Shown here: positions 8,471 to 15,906 of the stretch, in pieces
Layout of the letters: each line of letters opens with the position of its first letter
Position numbering within the stretch: position 1 is the stretch's first letter
DNA from: Pseudomonas indica NBRC 103045
GTDB lineage: Bacteria; Pseudomonadota; Gammaproteobacteria; Pseudomonadales; Pseudomonadaceae
NCBI RefSeq assembly: GCF_002091635.1
Contig: NZ_BDAC01000004.1
Coordinates: forward strand, 248,001 to 312,000
Direction of reading: 5' to 3'
DNA length: 64,000 nt
Position numbers and translations under genes: made by a program
The notes under the pieces: generated by a model
Told to the model about the DNA's origin: nothing
Seen by the model: only the letters and a program-made list of their open reading frames with translations
Databases searched by the model: none

Positions 8471-9805
8471 ATGCGTACGCTGCTGACCGCCGCCCTCCCC
8501 CTGGCGGCATTTGCCCTTGGCGCCTCACCGTCTTTCGCCAACCAGGAACTCGAAGTCACCACCACCGCCGACAGCCTCGACGGCCTCTGCAATATCCACT
8601 GCTCATTGCGCGATGCGATACAAGTCGCCAACGAACGCCCCGGAGAGGATCTGATCCGGTTGCCCGAGGGCGACTACCAGATAGCGATCCAGGACCCGGA
8701 CGGGACTGAAGAAGACGATAACCAGAGTGGTGACCTGGATATCACCGACGCCCTGACCATCAGGGGATTCGGTAGTGCCAGCCGTATTCTTGGCGGGGGT
8801 TTCAGCCGGCTGATCGAAGTTCAGGCCGGGGCCCATGTGAAACTGATGTACCTGACCTTGGAACGCGGACACGCCAAGGACGCCGGCGGCGGCGTGGAAA
8901 ACCATGGACACCTGTTATTGCGCCGAGTTCGCATATACGACAACCATGCAACTCCGCCTGAATCCGTAGATCCAGACCCAGTGATCGAACATGGCCGAGG
9001 AGGCGGAATCGCCAACTACGGTGAACTGGAAATCTACCTCTCTCTGTTCAGCCGAAATGGTTCCGCAGGTAATGTTTCGGATGATGGCGAAAACGGCCGG
9101 GGTGGTGCGATATTCAATCGCGGAAACCTGTACGTACGGGAAAGCGAGTTCAGTCAGAACGGGTCCGGTACCGGTGGAGGCATCTACAACGAAGGCAAGG
9201 CGGATATTTCACGCTCGTTGTTCCTCCAAAGCTCCAGCGGCGAATTTTCCGGAGGCCTGGCCATCGGTAACGCCGCAGGAGGCGACCTGCTGCTGACCAA
9301 CAGCACCATCAGCGGTCATCGCGGAAGTGTCTTGTATAACGAAGGCCTCTCCCCGGAACAGGTGGGCAAGGTACGTCTGGTCAACGTCACCATCGCCAAC
9401 AACCAGGGGATTGGCTTGTTCAATCGCGGTGAGGCCACAGTCCGCAACAGCCTCTTTGTCGGCAACAGCGATCCCTACAATGACTGGGCCCCCTATAACT
9501 GCGTCAACTATGGAAAGTTCTATCGCTACAGCGCCTCTGGCCTGATGCTGGAGATCGGCGACCGTACCTGCTCCGCCGATCTCTACATCGACCCCACGTT
9601 GACCTACAGCCAAGTGATCGAACCTCTGGCCGACAATGGCGGCGCCACGCGCACCCATGCGCTGCGCCCCGGTAGCCTGGCGATCGATGCGGGAATCGGT
9701 AGTTGTACCCGACACGACCAGAGGCGCATGCCGCGTCCAGAGGATGGCGACGGTGACGGCGTGGCCCTCTGCGACCTGGGTGCCTACGAACGGGCCGTTC
9801 CTTGA
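8471..9805 (+). CDS. Exported CSLREA-domain right-handed beta-helix protein
   Basis: A 444-residue protein with a cleavable signal peptide (MRTLLTAALPLAAFALG, cut near SFA-NQ). The start at 8471 follows AAGGA by eight bases. After the signal comes a CSLREA-type domain: VTTTADSLDGLCNIHCSLRDAIQVAN is split by the two conserved Cys, and the motif reads CSLRDA. The middle consists of Gly/Asn-rich repeats (GGGVENHG, GRGGGIANYGELEIY, GRGGAIFNRGNLYVRES, GTGGGIYNEGKADIS), typical of a parallel beta-helix. The C terminus carries LADNGGATRTHALRPGS and AIDAG, the choice-of-anchor Q signature. Such proteins are secreted or cell-surface; no enzyme activity is known. The middle of the gene looks less GC-biased at third positions than its neighbours, hinting at transfer. 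Confidence 0.8.
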   Translation: MRTLLTAALPLAAFALGASPSFANQELEVTTTADSLDGLCNIHCSLRDAIQVANERPGEDLIRLPEGDYQIAIQDPDGTEEDDNQSGDLDITDALTIRGFGSASRILGGGFSRLIEVQAGAHVKLMYLTLERGHAKDAGGGVENHGHLLLRRVRIYDNHATPPESVDPDPVIEHGRGGGIANYGELEIYLSLFSRNGSAGNVSDDGENGRGGAIFNRGNLYVRESEFSQNGSGTGGGIYNEGKADISRSLFLQSSSGEFSGGLAIGNAAGGDLLLTNSTISGHRGSVLYNEGLSPEQVGKVRLVNVTIANNQGIGLFNRGEATVRNSLFVGNSDPYNDWAPYNCVNYGKFYRYSASGLMLEIGDRTCSADLYIDPTLTYSQVIEPLADNGGATRTHALRPGSLAIDAGIGSCTRHDQRRMPRPEDGDGDGVALCDLGAYERAVP

Positions 9806-9817
9806 GACCCATGAGGA

Positions 9818-9841
9818 CGGTGCGAGGGCCTCCTCGCACCG
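9818..9841. terminator. Bidirectional terminator between convergent genes
   Basis: CGGTGCGAGG pairs perfectly with CCTCGCACCG across a four-base loop in the 46-base gap between the convergent CSLREA and MFS-acyltransferase genes. Confidence 0.7.
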
Positions 9842-9851
9842 TATTCAGCCT

Positions 9852-11729
9852 TTACCGCACCGCCCCACGCAATTCGCTCACCTGGGCCTGGAGCGTCTGC
9901 CGGTCGGCGTTTTCCGGCGCCAGGGCCGGGCCGGCGACCAGGGTGATGCGTGACCAGAAGCGTTTGAAGAAGCCCTTGCTCGGGTCGCGGCTGAAGAAGC
10001 TGCCCCACAACCCCTGCAGTGCCATGGGGATCACCGGCACCGGGTTTTCCGCGAGGATGCGCTCGACGCCGGCCTTGAACTCGTTGATCTCGCCGTCGCC
10101 GGTCAGCTTGCCCTCGGGGAAGATGCACACCACTTCGCCGTTCTTCAGATATTCGCCGATCTTCTTGAACGCCGCGTCGTAGATCAGCAGGTCCTCGTTG
10201 CGCCCGGCGATGGGCACGGTGCCCGCGGTGCGGAAGATGAAGTTGAGCACCGGCAGGTTGTAGATCTTGTAGTACATGACGAAGCGCACCGGCCGGCGCA
10301 CCGCGCCGCCGATCAGCAGGGCGTCGACGAAGGAGACGTGGTTGCACACCAGCAGCGCCGGCCCCTCATCCGGGATGGCGTCCAGCCCCTTGTGCTCGAC
10401 CCGGTACATCGAGTGGCCGAGCAGCCAGACCATGAAGCGCATGCTGAACTCGGGGACGATCTTGAAGATGTAGGCGTTCACCGCGACGTTCATCAGCGAC
10501 ACGGCGAGGAACAACTCGGGGATCGACAGCCCGGCGACGGTCAGGAAGAGGATCGCGACGATGGCCGAGATCACCATCAGCAGCGCGTTGAGGATGTTGT
10601 TCGCGGCGATCACCCGTGAGCGCTCGTGCTCGGCGGTACGGGCCTGGATCAGCGCGTACAACGGGACGATGTAGAAGCCGCCGAACATGCCGATGCCCAG
10701 CACGCAACCGAGGACGGCCCAGGCCTGGCCGTGGGCGAGCACGCCCAGCCAGTCGTGCGGCTGCGCGGCTTGGGGGAAGCCGCCGGACAGCCACCAGAGC
10801 AGGATACCGAACAGGGTCAGGCCGGCGGAGCCGAAGGGCACCAGGCCGATTTCCACCTTGTGCCCGGACAACCGCTCGCAGAGCACAGAGCCCAGCGCGA
10901 TGCCCACAGAGAACACGGTGAGGATCAGCGTGACCACGCTTTCGTCGCCGTACAGCAGGTCCTTGGAATAGGCCGGGATCTGCGTCAGGTAGACCGCACC
11001 GAGGAACCAGAACCAGGAGTTGCCCAGCATCGAGCGCGACACCGAGGGCAATTGCTTGACCAACCCCAGGTGGAGGATGGCCCAGGATTGCCGGAAGATG
11101 TTCCAATCCAGCGCCAGCTCCGGCAGCGCTGCGTGGGCACGGGGGATGCCGCGGCTGGCCAGGTAGCCCAGGGCCGCCACCAGGATCACCGAGGTGGCCA
11201 CGATGCCGGCGTAGCCCTCGAAGGACATCATGATCCCGGCGCCGATGGTGCCGGCGAGGATGGCCAGGAAGGTGCCCATTTCCACCAGGGCGTTGCCGCC
11301 GACCAGCTCTTCTTCCTTGAGGTGCTGCGGCAGGATCGAATACTTCACCGGCCCGAACAGCGCCGACTGGGTACCCATGCAGAACAGTACGGCGAGCATC
11401 AGCGGCAGGCTGCCCAGCAGCAGCCCGGTCGCGCCGGCGGCCATGATGACGATCTCGGCGAACTTGATCGTGCGGATCAGCGAGTCCTTGGCGTACTTCT
11501 CGCCGAACTGCCCGCCGAGGGCGGAGAACAGGAAGAACGGCAGGATGAACAGCAGTGCGCAGAGGTTCACCAGCAGGCTCTTGTCCGCACTGGAACCGAG
11601 CTTGTAGAGGATGGCGAGGATCAGCGACTGCTTGAAGATGTTGTCGTTGAAAGCCCCCAACGACTGGGTGAGAAAGAACGGCAGGAAACGCCGTTTGCCG
11701 AGCAAAGCGAATTGAGAGGGTGCGCTCAT
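9852..11729 (-). CDS. MFS transporter-acyltransferase fusion (LplT-PlsC type)
   Basis: A 625-residue two-domain protein. Residues about 1-410 are an MFS permease with twelve predicted helices, starting FLPFFLTQSLGAFNDNIFKQ, the LplT-like lysophospholipid transporter N terminus. Residues about 430-620 are a PlsC-type acyltransferase with the catalytic NHVSFVD (NHx4D-like) and the PEGKLT block. In enteric bacteria lplT is next to aas, which carries the acyltransferase; here transporter and acyltransferase are one polypeptide, as in P. aeruginosa PA3267. The likely role is import and re-acylation of lysophospholipids at the inner membrane. No AMP-ligase domain is present. The role is inferred from family. 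Confidence 0.85.
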   Translation of the reverse strand: MSAPSQFALLGKRRFLPFFLTQSLGAFNDNIFKQSLILAILYKLGSSADKSLLVNLCALLFILPFFLFSALGGQFGEKYAKDSLIRTIKFAEIVIMAAGATGLLLGSLPLMLAVLFCMGTQSALFGPVKYSILPQHLKEEELVGGNALVEMGTFLAILAGTIGAGIMMSFEGYAGIVATSVILVAALGYLASRGIPRAHAALPELALDWNIFRQSWAILHLGLVKQLPSVSRSMLGNSWFWFLGAVYLTQIPAYSKDLLYGDESVVTLILTVFSVGIALGSVLCERLSGHKVEIGLVPFGSAGLTLFGILLWWLSGGFPQAAQPHDWLGVLAHGQAWAVLGCVLGIGMFGGFYIVPLYALIQARTAEHERSRVIAANNILNALLMVISAIVAILFLTVAGLSIPELFLAVSLMNVAVNAYIFKIVPEFSMRFMVWLLGHSMYRVEHKGLDAIPDEGPALLVCNHVSFVDALLIGGAVRRPVRFVMYYKIYNLPVLNFIFRTAGTVPIAGRNEDLLIYDAAFKKIGEYLKNGEVVCIFPEGKLTGDGEINEFKAGVERILAENPVPVIPMALQGLWGSFFSRDPSKGFFKRFWSRITLVAGPALAPENADRQTLQAQVSELRGAVR

Positions 11730-11834
11730 AGTCCCTTACCTGATAGCCCGTGATGGCCTGCCCTATTGGATGGCAGGAAGCCAGCCGGAAGCCACAGGTT
11801 TTTACGCGTTTTTTGCGCGGATCGAGACAAGAGG

Positions 11835-11863
11835 CCGAGCCCCGCGTCTGGCGCGGGGCTCGG
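11835..11863 (-). terminator. Terminator after the TonB receptor gene
   Basis: CCGAGCCCCGCG and CGCGGGGCTCGG form a perfect twelve-base stem with a five-base loop, seven bases past the receptor stop codon. The T tract is weak. Confidence 0.7.
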
Positions 11864-11869
11864 AAGGCG

Positions 11870-13951
11870 TCAGAAGGAGACGCTGGTCTGCAGGTACAGC
11901 GTACGCGGCTGCCCGAGGTATTTGCCCCGATTGGTGTCGGTGGAGCGCGTGTAGTACTCGCGGCCGAACAGGTTCTTCACCCCGGCGGCCAGCTTGAGGT
12001 TGGCCAGTTGCGGGCCGAAAGCGTACTCGCCACGGGCGTTCCAGTAGCCGAAGCCGGGAATCTCGCCAAGAGAGCCGTCGGCGCTCTCTTCGTCGGTGTT
12101 GGCCGCATCGGCGAACTGGCGGGACTGCGCGTAGCCGTCCAGGTTCCAGGTCCAGGGGCCGGTCTCGTAGCGCAGGCCGAGGGTCGCCACTTCGCGGGAG
12201 TATAACGGCAGGTCGTTGCCCTCGTTCTCGCCTTCCTCGCGGGTCGCCTTGGTCAGCGCCAGCGAGGCGTAGATCGACAGCCCTTGCAGGCGCGGGTCGA
12301 GGCCCGCCAGTTCGTAGCCACCGGCCATTTCCACGCCGCGGTGCAGCGTCTTGCCGGAGTTGACCCAGATATCTCCCGCCGACTGGTATTCGAGCTGGTC
12401 GTCGAAGTCGATCTGGAACACCGTCAGCTCGGCATTCCACAGGCCGTCGTCGTAGCGGGTGCCGACCTCGTAGGTATGCGCCTTTTCCGCCTTCAGGCTG
12501 GCGTCGCGGGAAAGCTGGTAGTGCTGGATGCTGCCGAACGAGGTGTTGGCGTTGGCGTACAGCTTCCAGGCATCGGACAGGTGGTACATGACGTTCAGCG
12601 ACGGCAGCGGCTCACGGGAGCGCTGCTGGCTCTTCTCGCCATCCAGGCGGTTGGTCGAGTTGACCCGCACCCGCTCGTAGCGCACGCCGGGAGTGACGGT
12701 CCAGTTGCCGATGTCGATGCGGTCGTCGATGTAGAAAGAATGCGCCTCGGTGTCGGCCACGTTATAGATAGCCAGGCGCTTGGGCACGCTGTACGGATCG
12801 CCGCCGGTGCCGAAGCCCCTGCGGTCGTAGCGCTTCTCGGTGGAGTCCTCCTCTAGGTAGCGGTAGCCGATGCCCACTTCGTGGCTGCTGTCGCCGGCGT
12901 AGAAGATTTGCGAATAGCGCGGCTCGATGCCGAACACCTCGTAGTCGCGCGGCAGTTCGCGCAGCCAGGTCATGCGCTGCGGCGTGTTGTTGGCGAGCAT
13001 GCCGCTGCGGTAGCTGGTGTTGTAGAAGGCGGTCACCTCGAACTGGCGCTCGGCGTCCGGGGTGCGGGTGTACTTGACCACCGCTTGCTTGCGGTCGCCT
13101 TCGAAGCTGTCGTACGGGCGGGTGCTCTGGTACGGGTCGGCGTCGAAATCGGCGGCGCTCAGGCCGCCCGGCATGTCGGCGTCGGCCTGGTAGAACTGCA
13201 GGCTGCCGGACAGCTCGTCGATGTCGCTCAGCGCGTACTTGTACTTGAGCATCACGTCGTCGATGCGGGTACCGCTGTGGTCGCGATAGGTATCGCCGCG
13301 CACGCCGGAGTACAGCAGGGCCGCGCCCAGGCCGTTGTCGGCGGTACCGCCGAGGAAGGCATTGGTGCGGTTGAGGAAACCGCCCTGGGCCGGTGCCGAT
13401 TCGGTCTGGTAGCTGATTTCCCGCACCAGTTCCTCGGGAATTCCGCGGGTGACGAAGTTAATGATGCCGCCGACGTTCTGCGGGCCGTAACGCACCGCGC
13501 CGCCGCCGCGCACCACGTCGATGGACTCGATGTTGCCCAGGCTGGTGGGCGCCAGTGACAGTTGCGGCTGGCCGTAGGGCGCGATGGCCAGGGGAATGCC
13601 GTCCTGCAGGATAGTGGCGCGCGGCGACAGGCGGGAAGTCAGGCCGCGGCTGCCGACGTTCAGGGAGATGTCGCTGCCGCCCGTGCCGTTGCTGTCCTGC
13701 ACCTGCAGGCCGGGGACCCGGCGCAGCACGTCGCGCACGTTGCTGGCGCCGCTCTCCTCGATCTGCTGGCGGCGCACCACGGTCCGCGCGCCGGGGTGGT
13801 TCTTCACGTCCTGCTCGGACGCCTCGCCGAGCCAGTCGCCGACCACCGTGGTCTCGCCGAGATCATGGGTCTCGGCGGCGATCAGAGGCAAAGCAGAAAA
13901 AGCCAGGGCAACGCCAAGGGCCAGGCGCGAAGGCATGCAGACAGACGACAT
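11870..13951 (-). CDS. TonB-dependent outer-membrane receptor (FecA-like)
   Basis: A 693-residue protein from ATG 13951, chosen because GGGGGAGAC lies five bases upstream; an earlier in-frame ATG (14137) runs into the repeat region. It has a signal peptide (LALGVALAFSALPLIAAET), a TonB-box-like segment (ETTVVGDW), a plug domain (VRDVLRRVPGLQVQDSNGTG, YGQPQLSLAP, IDVVRGGGAVRYGPQNVGG) and a 22-strand barrel ending LYLQTSVSF with a terminal Phe. It resembles FecA-type and PA3268 receptors. The ligand (ferric chelate or another metal complex) cannot be told from sequence. Monocistronic, with a possible Fur box about 100 bases upstream. Confidence 0.88.
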   Translation of the reverse strand: MSSVCMPSRLALGVALAFSALPLIAAETHDLGETTVVGDWLGEASEQDVKNHPGARTVVRRQQIEESGASNVRDVLRRVPGLQVQDSNGTGGSDISLNVGSRGLTSRLSPRATILQDGIPLAIAPYGQPQLSLAPTSLGNIESIDVVRGGGAVRYGPQNVGGIINFVTRGIPEELVREISYQTESAPAQGGFLNRTNAFLGGTADNGLGAALLYSGVRGDTYRDHSGTRIDDVMLKYKYALSDIDELSGSLQFYQADADMPGGLSAADFDADPYQSTRPYDSFEGDRKQAVVKYTRTPDAERQFEVTAFYNTSYRSGMLANNTPQRMTWLRELPRDYEVFGIEPRYSQIFYAGDSSHEVGIGYRYLEEDSTEKRYDRRGFGTGGDPYSVPKRLAIYNVADTEAHSFYIDDRIDIGNWTVTPGVRYERVRVNSTNRLDGEKSQQRSREPLPSLNVMYHLSDAWKLYANANTSFGSIQHYQLSRDASLKAEKAHTYEVGTRYDDGLWNAELTVFQIDFDDQLEYQSAGDIWVNSGKTLHRGVEMAGGYELAGLDPRLQGLSIYASLALTKATREEGENEGNDLPLYSREVATLGLRYETGPWTWNLDGYAQSRQFADAANTDEESADGSLGEIPGFGYWNARGEYAFGPQLANLKLAAGVKNLFGREYYTRSTDTNRGKYLGQPRTLYLQTSVSF

Positions 13952-14047
13952 CACTTGTCTCCCCCAGAGAAAAGAACAGAAACGGACCTGTCCGAGCGGA
14001 CAGGTCCCAAAGGTTGGGGCGGGACTATATGTGAATTTGTATCGACT

Positions 14048-14066
14048 GTTAATAAGAATGCTTACA
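14048..14066 (-). promoter_or_regulatory. Possible Fur box for the TonB receptor
   Basis: GTTAATAAGAATGCTTACA matches 12 of 19 positions of the Fur consensus GATAATGATAATCATTATC, counted by eye. It lies about 100 bases upstream of the receptor start in a short AT-rich promoter region. Confidence 0.35.
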
Positions 14067-14149
14067 ATTTCTTGACAAAAATCGCCTTGGGTTTCAAAGG
14101 CTCTGTTTGCGGCTTGGGATGGATTACGCCAGTACAACCTTTGCTGTCG

Positions 14150-14590
14150 TGCATGGCCAACCCTCTCCCCCGGCCCCTCTCCCGTAAACGGGAGAGGGGG
14201 AGATTTCGTGGTGCCCGGCGTAACGAAGTGAGCCGACGCTTTGTCATTGCCAAGACTGGTGGAAGAGGTGCGGCTAACTCGGATGCCCCGTCAGAAGGCC
14301 GAGCGGAATCGTCGTGTAGGGGGACGAGCGGCATGGATGCCGCGAGAGGCGCGATTGGCCAGGGATGGCCCTTCGTGCGGGGCCGCCGAGGTCGGCCCCC
14401 GGAACGGCGATGGAGCGAGGGAACCCCGGCGAAGCCGGGCGGGGACGCCCAGTTCGGATGTCGGGGCAAGCCCTCTTGGTTACCTTCTGGGGCGACTGCC
14501 AGAAGTAACTCGCCGGGGGGCGAAACAAGAAGTTTTCTGCTGAACTCAGTAATCGGTTTGGCTCAGAACCTCCTAACAACACTTAACGCA
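14150..14590. repeat. Dispersed intergenic repeat, copy 1
   Basis: This stretch matches 36448-36842 in the same orientation. It begins with the hairpin CCCCTCTCCCG-TAAA-CGGGAGAGGGG, contains a 76-base block (14296-14371) identical to 36596-36671, and ends with similar bases around CTGAACTCAGTAATCGGTTT. Open frames inside it are GC-driven and not convincing as genes. It separates the TonB receptor from the denitrification block. Confidence 0.85.
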
Positions 14591-14638
14591 GACAAGAGCC
14601 TTCAAACGACGACCGGCCTCCGTTTTCCCACCGGCTTA

Positions 14639-14652
14639 TTGATCCAGGACAG
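14639..14652 (+). promoter_or_regulatory. Degenerate FNR/Dnr-type site
   Basis: TTGAT-CCAG-GACAG keeps one perfect half-site and a weak second half. It lies about 90 bases before the 44-residue gene and 300 bases before dnr, a plausible Anr site for this unit but unproven. Confidence 0.35.
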
Positions 14653-14742
14653 CATTCGCCCCGGCCCCAATCGTCACACTGCCAGCCTGAAAAAGGGGCG
14701 CCCAGATGCCTCATTCATCCATGCCTGCTGGAGAACCTACCC

Positions 14743-14877
14743 ATGAAGCTGTTCTATCCGCTGATCTGGGGTTGCGTGCTGGCTTCCGTGCTGTCGCTGG
14801 CCAGTGGCGTCGCGCTGTCGCTGACCACCGCCCCGAGCGCCACCCCGGCCGCAGGCCAGACGAGCGCCGTCCGCTAA
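14743..14877 (+). CDS. Small single-pass membrane protein, 44 residues
   Basis: ATG 14743 is preceded by GGAGAA. The product starts MKLFYPLIWGCVLASVLSLA, one hydrophobic helix of about 22 residues, and ends in an Ala/Thr/Pro-rich tail. No family is recognised. It lies 72 bases upstream of dnr on the same strand and may share its transcript, which suggests a link to anaerobic respiration, but this is only positional evidence. Confidence 0.6.
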   Translation: MKLFYPLIWGCVLASVLSLASGVALSLTTAPSATPAAGQTSAVR

Positions 14878-14949
14878 CCCCGTATCCGGTCCATCATCGT
14901 TTTTCCGGCCGCGGCTTGCCCGCGGCCCAGTCATTTCCAGGAACACCCC

Positions 14950-15633
14950 ATGGGCCCACATCGCGTTCACCACCAGATCCTACGCAGCCATCACCTTTTC
15001 GAGCCGCTGAGCGACGACCAGCTCAAGGAACTGCTCGCCGCCAGCCAACTGCTCAACCTCGAGAAGGGCGACACCCTGTTCAACCAGGGCGACAAGGCGA
15101 CCGCGTTCTACTTCGTCATCTCAGGCTGCGTGAAAATCTTCCGCCTGACGCCGGACGGCCAGGAGAAGATTTTCGAGATCATCGGCGACCGCCAGACCTT
15201 CGCCGAAGCCATGATGCTCATGGACACGCCCAACTATGTGGCCTCCGCCCAGGCCGTGGGGCCGACCCAGCTCTACCGCTTCTCCAACGCCGCCTACATG
15301 CGCCTGTTGCAGGTCAACCAGCAACTGACCTTCGCCCTGCTCGGCAAGCTCTGTGTGCGCCTGCACCAGCGCCTGAACGAGATCGAGACGCTGTCGCTGA
15401 AGAACGCCACCCACCGGGTGATCCGCTACTTCCTCAGCCAGATGGCGCAGCTTCCCGAGGACGAGGACCGCATCGAGCTGCCGGTGGCCAAGCAACTGGT
15501 GGCCGGGCACCTGGGCATCCAGCCGGAGACCTTCTCGCGGATCATCCGCCGCCTGAGCGACGAGGGCATCATCGACCTCGACGGCCGGCAAATTCGTATC
15601 CTCGACCGCCAGCGCCTGGAACAATTCGAGTGA
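14950..15633 (+). CDS. dnr: Dnr, CRP/FNR-family nitric-oxide regulator
   Basis: A 227-residue regulator. Residues about 10-120 form a cyclic-nucleotide-like sensor domain that binds haem in Dnr (ISGCVKIFRLTPDGQEKIFE, TFAEAMMLMDTPNYVASAQA). Residues about 145-225 form a winged helix-turn-helix whose recognition helix IQPETFSRIIRRL contains the E-x2-S-R that reads TTGAT half-sites. The four N-terminal cysteines of FNR/Anr are absent, which distinguishes it as Dnr. Dnr activates nir, nor and nos genes in response to NO. It sits where expected, at the end of the nor-nir cluster, and three TTGAT-N4-ATCAA-type boxes lie in the next 6 kb. Confidence 0.95.
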   Translation: MGPHRVHHQILRSHHLFEPLSDDQLKELLAASQLLNLEKGDTLFNQGDKATAFYFVISGCVKIFRLTPDGQEKIFEIIGDRQTFAEAMMLMDTPNYVASAQAVGPTQLYRFSNAAYMRLLQVNQQLTFALLGKLCVRLHQRLNEIETLSLKNATHRVIRYFLSQMAQLPEDEDRIELPVAKQLVAGHLGIQPETFSRIIRRLSDEGIIDLDGRQIRILDRQRLEQFE

Positions 15634-15636
15634 GGC

Positions 15637-15650
15637 TTGATCGCCATCAA
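15637..15650 (+). promoter_or_regulatory. FNR/Dnr box upstream of the zinc-ribbon gene
   Basis: TTGAT-CGCC-ATCAA is a perfect Anr/Dnr palindrome, placed 50 bases before the start of the 63-residue gene and directly after the dnr stop. It should make that gene NO- or anoxia-responsive. Confidence 0.85.
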
Positions 15651-15699
15651 GCGTGAACGCGCGCATGGCATGCCAGTCTTCGCCCCCCGGAGGTGACCC

Positions 15700-15891
15700 A
15701 TGGCGAACTGTCTGTACTGCGGAGAAGAGCACCCGGCCGGCACCGTCGCGTGCCGGCGCTGCGGCATGCCGTTGCCGGTGCGGGCCGATGGCGCGGCGGC
15801 GCGCCGGCAGCGGCGTTTCCTCTGGTTCTGCATCGGTCTGGCGCTGTTCTGCGCGGCGATGATCGTCTGGCTGCCGCGCAGCCTGTCCTGA
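15700..15891 (+). CDS. Small zinc-ribbon membrane protein
   Basis: A 63-residue protein with an N-terminal four-cysteine zinc ribbon (CLYCGEEHPAGTVACRRCG, two CxxC pairs), a basic linker, and one C-terminal transmembrane helix (FLWFCIGLALFCAAMIVWL). CGGAGGTGA precedes the ATG. It corresponds in position and size to the small gene between dnr and norD in P. aeruginosa (PA0526, from memory). A perfect Dnr box lies upstream. The role is unknown; a small tail-anchored metal-binding protein in NO reductase assembly or sensing is one possibility. Confidence 0.8.
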   Translation: MANCLYCGEEHPAGTVACRRCGMPLPVRADGAAARRQRRFLWFCIGLALFCAAMIVWLPRSLS

Positions 15892-15906
15892 CCCGCCCCC
15901 TCGCCA

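Noticed and set aside
14062-14469. Open frame within the dispersed repeat with a similar one in the second copy
   Set aside because: The two frames share only the core; starts and ends differ and there is no ribosome site, so it follows from the repeat and not from selection for a protein.
12284-14746. Long plus-strand open frames opposite the TonB receptor gene
   Set aside because: They are shadows of the receptor codons; the composition is Val/Ala/Gln/His-rich without motifs.
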